From Rhodospirillales bacterium (GTDB taxonomy: Bacteria > Pseudomonadota > Alphaproteobacteria > Rhodospirillales > Shumkoniaceae): a stretch of 64,000 nucleotides of DNA. Both the position numbers and the translations under genes were made by a program. Below the pieces are notes generated by a model. The model was not told the DNA's origin, made no database searches, and saw only the letters and a list, made by a program, of their open reading frames with translations. Numbering within the stretch: the first letter of the stretch is position 1; the number at the start of each line of letters is the position of its first letter. Location of the stretch: positions 28,260 through 92,259 of the forward strand of contig JACZKS010000106.1 of NCBI GenBank assembly GCA_014859895.1, given 5' to 3'. Below, piece after piece: positions 42,074 through 50,891 of this stretch.

Positions 42074-42970
42074 ATGAACCCGCTGGGATGTCATGCCTTG
42101 GTATGGGCTGGCGGCTGGAATGCCGATCAGGCAAGGAGGTCCGTCGCCGGCGTTGCCGAGGCCGGATTCGACTTCATCGAGATCCCTCTGCGCCGTCCCG
42201 CCGGCATCGACGTCCCGGCCACGGCGCGCCTGCTCGAAGATTTTGCTCTCAAGGCGGCCGGTGGCCTCGCGCTCGGCTTCGACACCAACATCGCCGACGA
42301 CGACGCCGAAACGGCCGGGCGCGGCGAGGCCCTGTTGAACGAGGCCATCTCGGTGGCGCGCGACCTTGGCGCCTTCCAGATCGCCGGTGTCCTCCACTCG
42401 GCGCTGGGAAAGTACGAACGCCCCGTTTCCGCCACCGCCAGTGCCCGTGCCGTCGAGGTCCTGGCCCGGGTCGCCGAAAGGGCGCGGGAAGCCGGGCTCG
42501 TTCTCGCCCTGGAGGCGGTCAACCGCTACGAAAACGCCCTGATCAACACCGCCGGGCAGGCCCTCGCCCTGGTTTCGGCCATCGGTGCGGCAAATGTCGG
42601 CGTCCACCTCGACACCTTCCACATGAACATCGAGGAAAACAACCCCGCAGCCGCCATCCGCTCCTGCGGCCGGCGGCTGTTCCACCTTCACGTCGGCGAG
42701 AGCCACCGCGGCTACCTCGGAACCGGTACGGTCGATTTCGGCGCCGTCTTCCGGGCCCTGGTGGAGATCGGCTACGATGGCCCCATCGCGCTCGAGAGCT
42801 TCTCCTCGGCGGTCATCGATCCGGGCCTTTCCCACCGGCTGGCCGTGTGGCGCGACCTGTGGACCGATAGCGCCGATGTGGCCGGTCACGCTAGGCGGTT
42901 CGTCGCGGCCGGCCTTGAACGGGCGCACCAGGCGGCAGGTGCCGGTATCGACGGCGGGAGGAGGGAATAG
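42074..42970 (+). CDS. sugar isomerase/epimerase, D-tagatose/D-psicose 3-epimerase-like TIM barrel
   Basis: A 298-residue TIM-barrel protein. The metal-site motifs of the ketose 3-epimerase group are visible: LALEAVNRYENALINT (Glu), VGVHLDTFHMNIEE (Asp, His), FHLHVGESHRGYLGTG (His) and GPIALESFSS (Glu). ATG 42074 follows GGAGGC and gives MNPLGCHALVW; the track start is earlier. It is 4 bases from the PfkB gene, so epimerisation and phosphorylation of one ketose are a natural pair. Confidence 0.87.
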   Translation: MNPLGCHALVWAGGWNADQARRSVAGVAEAGFDFIEIPLRRPAGIDVPATARLLEDFALKAAGGLALGFDTNIADDDAETAGRGEALLNEAISVARDLGAFQIAGVLHSALGKYERPVSATASARAVEVLARVAERAREAGLVLALEAVNRYENALINTAGQALALVSAIGAANVGVHLDTFHMNIEENNPAAAIRSCGRRLFHLHVGESHRGYLGTGTVDFGAVFRALVEIGYDGPIALESFSSAVIDPGLSHRLAVWRDLWTDSADVAGHARRFVAAGLERAHQAAGAGIDGGRRE

Positions 42971-42974
42971 CGGG

Positions 42975-43883
42975 ATGGTTTCGGTCATCTGTCTGGGCAT
43001 CGCGGTTTTGGACGAGATCTTCGCGGTCCGCGAGATCCCGACCCGCCCGGGAAAATACTTCGCCAGCGACTATCGCTCCATCGGTGGCGGACCGGCCTCG
43101 ACGGCGGCGGTGGCGGCGGTGGCGATGGGCGCCCGGACGGCGTTGTGGGCGCGTGTCGGCGAGGATAGGACGGGCGAGCAGATCGTCGCGGAACTGGCCG
43201 GGTTCGGCGTCGATGTTGGGCACATCCGACGGCTCCCCGGGGGGCGCTCCGGGCTGTCGGCGGTTGTGGTGGATGCGTCCGGCGACCGGCTGACCATCAA
43301 TTTCGCCGATCCCGCCCTTGATGCCGACCCCGCATGGCTGCCCCTGGCAGGCGTGAAGGAGGCGGATGCCGTGCTCTGCGATTGCCGGTGGCCGGCCGGG
43401 GCCGAGGTCGTTCTCCGGCAAGCGCGGCAGGACGGGCGGATCGCATTGCTTGACGGCGACACCACGCCCGATACGGCGGTGAAGGTGTTGGCGCCCCTGG
43501 CCAGCCATGTCGCCTTTTCACAGGGCGGCTTGCAGCAGTTCAGCGGCGCGACGGAGCCGGAAGCGGGACTGCGGATGGCGCGGGAACGGATCTCCGGGTG
43601 GCTGTGCGTCACGCTTGGTCCCGATGGTTGCATGGTGCTGGAGGACGGCGTGATCCGCCACATCCCCGCCTTTCCGGTGGAAGCGGTCGACACTACAGGT
43701 GCCGGAGATGTTTTCCACGGGGCCCTGGCGGTTGCTCTGGCGGAAGGGCGGGATGCGATGGCCGCCGTGCAGTTCGCCAGCGCGGCGGCGGCCTTGAAAT
43801 GTATGCGGTTCGGTGGCCGCGCCGGGATTCCGGGCCGCATGGAGGTCGATGGCTTTCTGGCGCGCCGGCTCTCCGCCCGGTAA
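42975..43883 (+). CDS. PfkB-family sugar kinase
   Basis: A 302-residue ribokinase-fold kinase. It begins VICLGIAVLDEIF, has SIGGGPASTAAVAAVAMGA (substrate Gly-Gly) and the C-terminal signature VDTTGAGDVFHGALAVAL with the catalytic Asp. It probably phosphorylates a ketose or ketose phosphate before cleavage by the LacD-type aldolase. ATG 42975 follows the epimerase stop; the track start is inside the epimerase. It converges with the D-threonine-aldolase-like gene. Confidence 0.9.
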   Translation: MVSVICLGIAVLDEIFAVREIPTRPGKYFASDYRSIGGGPASTAAVAAVAMGARTALWARVGEDRTGEQIVAELAGFGVDVGHIRRLPGGRSGLSAVVVDASGDRLTINFADPALDADPAWLPLAGVKEADAVLCDCRWPAGAEVVLRQARQDGRIALLDGDTTPDTAVKVLAPLASHVAFSQGGLQQFSGATEPEAGLRMARERISGWLCVTLGPDGCMVLEDGVIRHIPAFPVEAVDTTGAGDVFHGALAVALAEGRDAMAAVQFASAAAALKCMRFGGRAGIPGRMEVDGFLARRLSAR

Positions 43884-43906
43884 CCGGAAGAAGCGATCCG
43901 TGGCTC

Positions 43907-45028
43907 CTACTGGCTGCACCCGCGGGCCTGCACGCGCAGGATGCCGGAGACCTTTCCGCCGCGTATCGCGTACACCCGGTCGACCAGGTTACTGACGACG
44001 CAGGCGTGATTGGGAATGACGCGGATCTTGTCGCCGACGCTTGGCTGCCCGGTGCCATTCCCGAGATCGACGAATCCGTGCTCCTCGCTCAAGGCATGGA
44101 TGGACGCTTCCGGCAACTCGGGGATGAATCCGTGGCCGTCCAGGCCAAGAAGGTCGCTGGTCAACGCCTTCGACCCCGCGTCGATGATGGCGCGCCCGGC
44201 GGTCGGTCGGCTCACCACCGTCGCCAGGACGTTGAGCGCGCAATCCGCGACCGTGCACACCTTGCGGGCGATCAGAGAGCGGTCGTTGTAGATGTAGGTG
44301 CCTACCCGGTATTCGGTCACCGTATCCAGGTCTCCGGCCCCCCACATATCGGGCGTACCGCCGCTGCTGACGACGGGGCAGGGAAGGCCGTCTTCCTCGC
44401 ACAGGGCCTTGGCCTTGGCCAGCCAGTCAGCCGCCGCGCGGGCGGCGCCGGCTTTCGGATAGGTCATCAGGCCCTTGAAGCGCAGAGGGGACATCGCCGC
44501 GATGCGTCTGGCCAGATCGCGCGCCGCCTCCGGGCTTTGCACACCGCATCGTCCGGCCCCGGTATCGCATTCGACGAGGACGTCGAGCGGCCGTTCGGCC
44601 CCGGCCATGGCCTCGGCCAGGCCCGCAACGACGGTTTCGCTGTCGGCCGTCACCGTCAGGGCGCATCGCCCGGCCAAGCGCCGCAAGCGGGCCAGCTTGG
44701 CGGCGCCCAGGATGTTGAAGGTGATCAGGATGTCGGACATGCCGGCGTCGACCATCACCTCGGCTTCGCCGATCTTCTGGCAGTTGATGCCGACGGCGCC
44801 GGCCTTCATCTGCAAGGCCGCGAATTCCGGGATCTTGTGCGTCTTGATGTGGGGTCGCAGGCGAAGCCCATGCTCGTCGCAGTAGGCCTGGAACCGTCGC
44901 ACGTTGGCTTCGACCACGTCGAGGTCGACGATGACGGCGGGGGTGTCGACGGCGTTGAACGGTCGGCCGATGAGATCCAGGGAATTGTCGTCAAACGGGC
45001 GGGGGGATGTTGGCATGCGCTCTCTCAT
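43907..45028 (-). CDS. D-threonine aldolase/alanine racemase-fold PLP enzyme
   Basis: A protein of about 373 residues. The N-terminal barrel holds the PLP Lys in RLRPHIKTHK, then GINCQKIGEAEVM, VLVECDTGAGRCGV and PVVSSGGTPDMW. The C-terminal domain ends with PNHACVVSNLVDRVY, which carries the His and Cys metal ligands of D-threonine aldolase and D-serine dehydratase types. It would split or dehydrate D-beta-hydroxy amino acids. ATG 45028 or 45016 (after GAGAG) is likely. It is divergent from the polar amino acid importer. Confidence 0.87.
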   Translation of the reverse strand: MRERMPTSPRPFDDNSLDLIGRPFNAVDTPAVIVDLDVVEANVRRFQAYCDEHGLRLRPHIKTHKIPEFAALQMKAGAVGINCQKIGEAEVMVDAGMSDILITFNILGAAKLARLRRLAGRCALTVTADSETVVAGLAEAMAGAERPLDVLVECDTGAGRCGVQSPEAARDLARRIAAMSPLRFKGLMTYPKAGAARAAADWLAKAKALCEEDGLPCPVVSSGGTPDMWGAGDLDTVTEYRVGTYIYNDRSLIARKVCTVADCALNVLATVVSRPTAGRAIIDAGSKALTSDLLGLDGHGFIPELPEASIHALSEEHGFVDLGNGTGQPSVGDKIRVIPNHACVVSNLVDRVYAIRGGKVSGILRVQARGCSQ

Positions 45029-45133
45029 GGCTCGAAATACCTGTCCGCGATCTTTTAGCACGCGTGAGCGGTGGGTTGACAGACGGTCGAACTCTATGCA
45101 GAGAATGCACCTGTGTCCACTATAACGAATTGA

Positions 45134-45151
45134 TATCCGTTATTCCGGACA
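45134..45151 (+). promoter_or_regulatory. candidate operator TATCCG-N6-CGGACA
   Basis: An 18-bp imperfect dyad 35 bases before the binding-protein start, just after a -10-like TATAAC (45121-45126). The same layout TGTCCG-N6-CGGACA occurs at 50804 before the peptide transporter. An IclR gene lies between the two. Confidence 0.5.
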
Positions 45152-45186
45152 CATCCCGGGGAACATCCAGTAGGAGATGACGAACC

Positions 45187-46032
45187 ATGATGAGAGGCAT
45201 TCCCAAACTGGTGGGGCTGTTGAGCGCCGTCGCCGTGCTGACGACCGGCGTCGCCAACGCCCAAACGAAGAGCAAGCTCGACGAGGTTCTGGCTCGCGGC
45301 AAGCTTATCGTCGGTACCGGCAGCACCAACGCCCCTTGGCATTTCATCGATCAGGGTGGCAAGCTATCGGGATTCGACGTCGACGTGGCCAAGATCGTGG
45401 CCAAGGCACTGTTCGACGATCCTGAAAAGATCGAGTTCGTCAATCAGTCGTCGGACTCGCGGATTCCGAACTTGACCACCAACAAGGTGGACATGACCTG
45501 CCAATTCATGACCGTGACCGGCGGCCGCGCCCAGCAGGTCGAGTTCACCATTCCCTATTATCGCGAAGGCGTCGGCCTGCTTCTGCTGGCCAACGGCAAG
45601 TACAAATCCTACCAGGACCTGAAAGCGGCCGGCAGCAAGGTCGTCGTTTCCGTCCTTCAGAACGTTTACGCCGAGGAGATGGTCCGTCAGGCGTTGCCCG
45701 AGGCCAAGGTCGACCAGTACGACAGTGTCGATCTGATCTATCAAGCCCTGAATTCCAACCGTGCCGACGCCACGGCGACCGACCAGTCGGCCCTGCGCTG
45801 GTTCATGAGCCAGAACCCCAACCGCTATCTCGATGCCGGATACGGCTGGAACCCCCAGACCTACGCCTGTGCGCTCAAGCGGGGTGATCAGACGTGGCTC
45901 AACTTCGTCAATACGGCGCTGCACGAGGCAATGACCGGCGTCGAGTTCGCTGCCTACGCGGCCTCGTTCAAGAAATGGTTCGGCGTAGAGCTTCCGCCGC
46001 CAGCCATCGGCTTCCCGGTCGAGTTCAAGTAG
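45187..46032 (+). CDS. polar amino acid ABC transporter substrate-binding protein
   Basis: A 281-residue periplasmic family 3 binding protein. The signal peptide is MMRGIPKLVGLLSAVAVLTTGVANA. The fold begins VLARGKLIVGTGSTNAPWHFID and GFDVDVAKIVAKAL; a VDMTCQFMTVTGGRAQQVEFTIPYY segment and ADATATDQSALRWF follow. AGGAG precedes the start. It opens a four-gene importer operon. The ligand may be a D- or modified amino acid judging from neighbours, but this is inference. Confidence 0.9.
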   Translation: MMRGIPKLVGLLSAVAVLTTGVANAQTKSKLDEVLARGKLIVGTGSTNAPWHFIDQGGKLSGFDVDVAKIVAKALFDDPEKIEFVNQSSDSRIPNLTTNKVDMTCQFMTVTGGRAQQVEFTIPYYREGVGLLLLANGKYKSYQDLKAAGSKVVVSVLQNVYAEEMVRQALPEAKVDQYDSVDLIYQALNSNRADATATDQSALRWFMSQNPNRYLDAGYGWNPQTYACALKRGDQTWLNFVNTALHEAMTGVEFAAYAASFKKWFGVELPPPAIGFPVEFK

Positions 46033-46064
46033 ATCCACGACGAAATCTAGGCGGAGGCCGCGCC

Positions 46065-46727
46065 ATGGACTACCGGTTCAATTTCGACGCGGTGTGGCGG
46101 AGTTTCGATCTCCTGTTGGCGGGATTGGGGCTCGGCCTGGGGCTGGCGGTGATTTCCATCTTTCTCGGCAGCCTGATCGGCTTAGTCGCGGCCTTCGCCA
46201 TGATTTCCAGGAACTCACTATTGCGTGGAATTGCTGTCGTCTACGTCACGGCGATCCGCAACACGCCGATCCTGGTCCTCATTTTCTTTACCTTCTTCGC
46301 CTTGCCGCAGATGGGTGTCCGCCTGGGCAAGGTCGAATCCTTCGTCGTCACCCTGACCATCTATGCCGGGGCCTATCTCACCGAGGTTTTCCGCGGCGGG
46401 CTGATGGCCCTGCCGCGCGGTCTGCGCGAGGCCGGCCTGGCGATCGGCATGACCGAATGGCGGACCAATTTTTGGGTGATCATCCCGGTGATGATCCGCA
46501 ACGTGCTGCCGGCGCTCAGCAACAATTTCATTTCGCTTTTCAAGGATACCTCGCTGGCGGCGGCGATCGCCGTTCCCGAGCTGACGTTCTATGCCCGGCA
46601 GATCAACGTGAACAGTTTCCGGGTCATCGAAACCTGGATGGTGGCGAGCCTGATGTACGTCGCGGCCTGCTATGTGATCGCGGCGGGCCTCAGGCGCATC
46701 GAACGCAAGCTCGCGATCCCGCGGTAA
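46065..46727 (+). CDS. amino acid ABC transporter permease 1
   Basis: A 220-residue HisM/GlnP-type permease. Helices start at LLLAGLGLGLGLAVISIFLGS, and the coupling loop is EVFRGGLMALPRGLREAGLAIGM. ATG 46065 follows GGAGG; the track's start is inside the binding-protein gene. It forms the channel with the following permease. Confidence 0.92.
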   Translation: MDYRFNFDAVWRSFDLLLAGLGLGLGLAVISIFLGSLIGLVAAFAMISRNSLLRGIAVVYVTAIRNTPILVLIFFTFFALPQMGVRLGKVESFVVTLTIYAGAYLTEVFRGGLMALPRGLREAGLAIGMTEWRTNFWVIIPVMIRNVLPALSNNFISLFKDTSLAAAIAVPELTFYARQINVNSFRVIETWMVASLMYVAACYVIAAGLRRIERKLAIPR

Positions 46728-46738
46728 GGGGCGACGCC

Positions 46739-47398
46739 ATGGAATTCACCCAATTTCTCAATGAGCTGTGGATCGCTCGCGGCGCGTTGTGGCAAGGCCT
46801 TCAGCTGACGATCGCCGTATCGGTGCTGGCCATCGTCTTGGGTACGGTGCTCGGGCTCTTCGTCGGCATGGTGCTGGTCTATGCGTGGCGGCCGTTCAAG
46901 CTGCTGGTCCGCCTGTACGTCGACTTCATCCGCGGCACCCCGGTCTTCGTGCTGGTGCTGGCCTCATTCTATATCCTGTCGGTGATCGGCATTCAGCTCA
47001 CAGCTTTCCAGGCGGGGGTGCTGGCCATAACGGTCTTCTGCAGTTCGCATGTCGGCGAGATGGTGCGCGGCGCGCTGCAGGCCATCCACCGGGGGCAGAC
47101 CGAAGCGGCGATGGCCATCGGCCTGACCTTCCGCCAGACCTTCCAGTACGTCCTGATGCCCCAGGCCCTGCGTCAGATCCTGCCGACCTGGGTCAACGCC
47201 GCGACCGAGATGGTCAAGGCCTCGACCCTGCTCTCGGTGATCGGGGTGGCCGAGTTGCTGCTTTCCACGCAGCAGGTCATCTCGCGCAATTTCCTGAGCC
47301 TGGAATTCTACTTCTTCGCCGGACTCATCTATTTTGTTCTCAATTTTTCCATCGAGCGGTTCGGGCGTCATCTCGAACGCCGGCTCGCCGTTTATTGA
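46739..47398 (+). CDS. amino acid ABC transporter permease 2
   Basis: A 219-residue permease of the same family with the motif IRGTPVFVLVLASFYIL and coupling loop EMVRGALQAIHRGQTEAAMAIGL. ATG 46739 gives MEFTQFLNELWIARG. Eleven bases separate it from permease 1, so they are co-translated and form a heterodimer. Confidence 0.92.
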   Translation: MEFTQFLNELWIARGALWQGLQLTIAVSVLAIVLGTVLGLFVGMVLVYAWRPFKLLVRLYVDFIRGTPVFVLVLASFYILSVIGIQLTAFQAGVLAITVFCSSHVGEMVRGALQAIHRGQTEAAMAIGLTFRQTFQYVLMPQALRQILPTWVNAATEMVKASTLLSVIGVAELLLSTQQVISRNFLSLEFYFFAGLIYFVLNFSIERFGRHLERRLAVY

Positions 47399-47424
47399 CC
47401 CCGTGAGCAACGGAATGGACCGCC

Positions 47425-48192
47425 ATGGCTGACCCGCTTCTGGTTATCGAGAACCTCCACAAGAAATTCGACCATCTCGAGGTGTTGCGCGGGGTCGACC
47501 TTCGGATGAATGGCGGCGACGTGGTGTCGATCATCGGCTCCAGCGGGTCGGGCAAGACGACCCTGTTGCGCTGCGTCAACCTGCTGGAGGACTTCCACGA
47601 GGGACGCATCGTCGTCGATGGACAGGAAATCGGCTACGCGGTGAAGGGAGGCCGGCGGGTGCGATTGCCCAACTCCATCGTCGCCAGGCACCGCGCACTC
47701 ACCGGCATGGCGTTCCAGACCTTCAACCTGTTTCCCCATCTCAGCGCGCTCGGGAACGTCACGCTCGGTCTGATCAGGGTGCGCGGCATGAAGAAGGACG
47801 AGGCGGTGGCGATCGCCGAGCGCTGGCTCGACCGGGTTGGCCTTCTTGAGCGTCGGAACCACTATCCGGGCCAGCTTTCGGGCGGCCAGCAGCAACGGGT
47901 GGCCATTGCGCGGGCCATCGCCATGAACCCCAAGTTGATGCTGTTCGACGAGGTGACGTCGGCGCTCGATCCCGAACTGGTCAACGAGGTGCTGAACGTC
48001 ATCAAGGATCTCGCCCGTGACGGCATGACCATGCTGATCGTTACCCACGAGATGAAGTTTGCCTATGAGGTGTCGACCCGCATCATTTTCATGAACGAAG
48101 GCCGGATCGGCGAGGAAGGCCCGCCATCCGAGGTATTCAACAATCCGAAGACGCCACGGCTGGCCGAATTTCTCAAGAACAGCTCGTTCTGA
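47425..48192 (+). CDS. amino acid ABC transporter ATP-binding protein
   Basis: A 255-residue GlnQ/HisP-type ATPase. Walker A is GSSGSGKTT, signature [19 protein letters not shown], Walker [13 protein letters not shown] and switch His VTHEMKFAY. Walker B has DEVTSALD, the form normal for this family. It powers the two permeases encoded just upstream. Confidence 0.95.
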   Translation: MADPLLVIENLHKKFDHLEVLRGVDLRMNGGDVVSIIGSSGSGKTTLLRCVNLLEDFHEGRIVVDGQEIGYAVKGGRRVRLPNSIVARHRALTGMAFQTFNLFPHLSALGNVTLGLIRVRGMKKDEAVAIAERWLDRVGLLERRNHYPGQLSGGQQQRVAIARAIAMNPKLMLFDEVTSALDPELVNEVLNVIKDLARDGMTMLIVTHEMKFAYEVSTRIIFMNEGRIGEEGPPSEVFNNPKTPRLAEFLKNSSF

Positions 48193-48226
48193 GGCCGGCC
48201 GGCGGAACAAGACGAAGGAGGGACTT

Positions 48227-48616
48227 ATGACAATCAAAAGGTACGGCAGCGGTCAGAAAGGTACCGGCGGCAGCCCGTTGCCCTTTGCCCGGGCGGTCGA
48301 GGCGGACGGTTGGCTCTATGTATCGGGACAGGTGGCGATGGTCGACGGCCGGGTCATTGACGGCGGCATCGTCGTCCAGGCCCACCAGGCGATCAAGAAC
48401 GTCATCGCCATCCTCAAGGAGGCCGGCTATGGGCCCGAGCACGTGGTACGGGCTGGCGTGTGGCTCGACGATGCCCGCGATTTCGCGGCCTTCAACGCGG
48501 TTTACGCCGAGTATTTCGCAGACAATCCGCCAGCCCGCGCTTGCGTGCAGTCCTCGATGATGGTCGACTGCAAGGTCGAGATCGACTGCATCGCCTACAA
48601 GGCGAAGGGCGGATGA
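48227..48616 (+). CDS. RidA-family enamine/imine deaminase (first copy)
   Basis: A 129-residue YjgF/YER057c/UK114 protein. The family core is seen as WLYVSGQVAMVDG, HVVRAGVWLDDARDFAAFNAVY and ACVQSSMMVDCKVEIDCIAY. The usual ligand-binding Arg in the R-x-x-x-x position appears as Ala-Cys here (PPARACVQS), so imine hydrolysis may be modified. RidA relatives clear reactive enamines made by PLP enzymes. It lies directly behind the ABC ATPase gene, preceded by GGAGGG. Confidence 0.88.
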   Translation: MTIKRYGSGQKGTGGSPLPFARAVEADGWLYVSGQVAMVDGRVIDGGIVVQAHQAIKNVIAILKEAGYGPEHVVRAGVWLDDARDFAAFNAVYAEYFADNPPARACVQSSMMVDCKVEIDCIAYKAKGG

Positions 48617-48639
48617 CGTCTTCAGGAAGGTAAAGCCAA

Positions 48640-49479
48640 ATGGACAAGCGTGTCGGGGGAGGAGGCAAAGTTCGGATGGAGGCCATCGAGAAACCGGGAT
48701 CGGATGCCGAGAACGGGCGGCGCGCCCGTGGCATCGATCGGGTCGTCCACATTCTCGACTACCTCTATCGCCAGGGCCGCCCCTTGAGGGTGAACGAAAT
48801 CGCCAAGGGAATCGGGGCGCCGCGTTCCACCGTTTACGAGATCGCCGACCATCTGCTGCAAGAGCAGATGCTGGAGGTTTTCGACGACGAGGGGCGCGTT
48901 TTCCTGGGCCGCCGGCTTTATTTCTACGGGCTGGCCTACACGGAGCGCTTCGACCTGACGCGCGAGGCTGGCAAGCATCTCAAGACCCTGACCGAGAAGA
49001 CCGGCGAGACCTCGCAGCTCTGCGTGATGCAGGGCAACAAGTACGCCGTCATCATGATGGATCACGGTGTCCGCCACTTTAAAATCAGCAGCAACGTCGG
49101 TGAGACCATTGCCTTGCCGTGGACGGCGTCGGGACGGCTTCTGGTTTCCCACCTGACAGACGGGGAAATCCTGAAGCTGATCCCGGAGGAGGATTTCATC
49201 CTTCCCGACGGCAGGCCCTTGCCAACGACGAAGTTCCTGGCCGAGGTGCGTGCCGCCGGCGATGTCGGGTTCTTCTCGTGCGACACCATCGTCGACAGCT
49301 ATACCCATTGTTTCGCCGCCGCCGTCATCAATGAAAAGCGGGAATGCGTCGCCACCCTTTGCCTGGTGGTGCCGCGCGAGGACGCTTACCGGCGATTCGA
49401 TGCGCTGAAGGCGGCCCTGACCGGCGAGGCGGAGGCGTTGTCCGATGTCCTGAGAGGAGGACACTCGGCCCTGGCGTGA
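48640..49479 (+). CDS. IclR-family regulator of the amino acid locus
   Basis: A 279-residue regulator. The winged helix spans residues ~28-95 (GIDRVVHILDYLYRQGRPLRVNEIAKGI, APRSTVYEIADHLLQE) and the effector domain follows (ETSQLCVMQGNKYAVIMM, LPWTASGRLLVSHL, SYTHCFAAAVINEKREC). It is embedded in the operon between the RidA and SelA-like genes and is the best candidate to bind the TRTCCG-N6-CGGACA sites before both transporter operons. Confidence 0.9.
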   Translation: MDKRVGGGGKVRMEAIEKPGSDAENGRRARGIDRVVHILDYLYRQGRPLRVNEIAKGIGAPRSTVYEIADHLLQEQMLEVFDDEGRVFLGRRLYFYGLAYTERFDLTREAGKHLKTLTEKTGETSQLCVMQGNKYAVIMMDHGVRHFKISSNVGETIALPWTASGRLLVSHLTDGEILKLIPEEDFILPDGRPLPTTKFLAEVRAAGDVGFFSCDTIVDSYTHCFAAAVINEKRECVATLCLVVPREDAYRRFDALKAALTGEAEALSDVLRGGHSALA

Positions 49480-49513
49480 GCCGGCAAGGCCGGTGCGTCC
49501 GGAGGAGACGGAA

Positions 49514-50713
49514 ATGACGGCTGAAGAGCTTTTCCGGCGATACGGATTGACGCGTGTCATCAATGCATCGGGAACGATGACCTCGCTTGGTGCCTCGCGG
49601 GTGATTCCCGAAGCGATCGAGGCCGGCGCCGCCATCCAGTCCGAATTCGTGCGCATCGATGAACTGCAGGCCCGGGCCAGCCGCGTCATCGCCCGGCTCA
49701 CCGGGGCCGAGGCAGGCTTCGTCGCCGCATGCAGCGCCGCGGGCATGAGCCAAAGCGTCGCCGCCTGCGTGACGGGGGCGAACCTGGCGCGCATCGAGCG
49801 TCTTCCCGACGTCGAGGGGCTGCCCGACGAGGTGCTCGTCCAGGCCGGCCATCTGGTGCATTACGGGGCACCGATCGAGCAGTCGGTCACGATCACCGGG
49901 GCCCGGGTGGTGCCATTGGGCACGGCGGCCCGGGTCGAGGCCTTCCACCTTGAGGACCGCATCGGCGAAAAAACCGCCGCCGCCCTGTTCGTGGTGTCCC
50001 ATCATGTGGTGCAGGAAGGCCAGATGCTGCTGGCCGACTTCGTCGCCATCTGCAAAGGGCGGGGCGTGCCCGTCATCGTTGACATGGCCAGTGAATACGA
50101 CCTGACCGGCCCCATCGCCCTGGGGGTCGACCTCGTCGTCTACAGCGGCCACAAGTTCCTGGGCGGGCCCACCGCCGGCATCGTCGCCGGCCGCAAGGAT
50201 CTGGTGCGCGCGGCCTATCTCCAGAACCGCGGAATCGGCCGTCCGATGAAGGTCGGCAAGGAAGGCGTCGTCGGCACCATGGCGGCCCTCGAAGCCTGGG
50301 AACGGCGCGACCACGCCGCCGCGCGCGAGCGCGAGCTTGCCAATGTCCGCCATTGGATGGAGGCCCTGGCCGGCGTGCCGGGCCTGCGGCTGGACATCCA
50401 CCCCGATTGGACGGGCAATCCCATCGATCGGCTGAAAATCACGGTCGTTGCCAAGGAGGCCGGGCTGCACGCCTGGGAACTGGCCGATCGGTTGGCCTCC
50501 GGGCGTCCGTCGATCCAGGTGCGCGACGACCTCATCGAGCATGGCTGTTTCTTCCTCGATCCCTGCAACCTGACCGCCGAGGAAGCGGCAATCGTCGGAC
50601 GGCGGATCGAAGAAGAGGTGGCGTCGGCGCAACGTCGGGGCGATGGCTTGGTCGTCAGCCTTTCCGAGCGGCGGAAAGGCCGGGTCGAAGCCGGTCTCAA
50701 ATGGCCTGACTGA
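49514..50713 (+). CDS. SelA-like PLP-dependent enzyme
   Basis: A 399-residue fold-type I PLP enzyme related to selenocysteine synthase and to D-glucosaminate-6-phosphate ammonia-lyase (DgaE). It starts TRVINASGTMTSLGASRVIPEA, the typical opening, and the PLP Lys lies in DLVVYSGHKFLGGPTAGIVAG. ATG 49514 follows GGAGGAG. In this setting it probably performs an elimination or lyase step on an amino acid, producing an enamine for RidA. The exact substrate is unknown. Confidence 0.82.
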   Translation: MTAEELFRRYGLTRVINASGTMTSLGASRVIPEAIEAGAAIQSEFVRIDELQARASRVIARLTGAEAGFVAACSAAGMSQSVAACVTGANLARIERLPDVEGLPDEVLVQAGHLVHYGAPIEQSVTITGARVVPLGTAARVEAFHLEDRIGEKTAAALFVVSHHVVQEGQMLLADFVAICKGRGVPVIVDMASEYDLTGPIALGVDLVVYSGHKFLGGPTAGIVAGRKDLVRAAYLQNRGIGRPMKVGKEGVVGTMAALEAWERRDHAAARERELANVRHWMEALAGVPGLRLDIHPDWTGNPIDRLKITVVAKEAGLHAWELADRLASGRPSIQVRDDLIEHGCFFLDPCNLTAEEAAIVGRRIEEEVASAQRRGDGLVVSLSERRKGRVEAGLKWPD

Positions 50714-50803
50714 GCCCGGCGGCGGCTATCCCAACTCCCCAAGTTGACCTTGCCAACCCGGGATGTCCGCGATATCGTTCATGTGTCCGACTTGTTAGAT
50801 TTA

Positions 50804-50821
50804 TGTCCGAAATATCGGACA
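50804..50821 (+). promoter_or_regulatory. operator-like palindrome TGTCCGA-N4-TCGGACA
   Basis: A perfect 7-bp dyad around four bases, 70 bases before the peptide-binding protein start. A further half copy (TGTCCGA) lies 20 bases upstream. It has the same spacing as the 45134 site. Confidence 0.55.
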
Positions 50822-50891
50822 TATCCGCCCGGCGCATGGAGGTGCGGCGCGGCGTGTCGGCAGAGAGGTTCATCAGGAAAGGGGAAAGACG

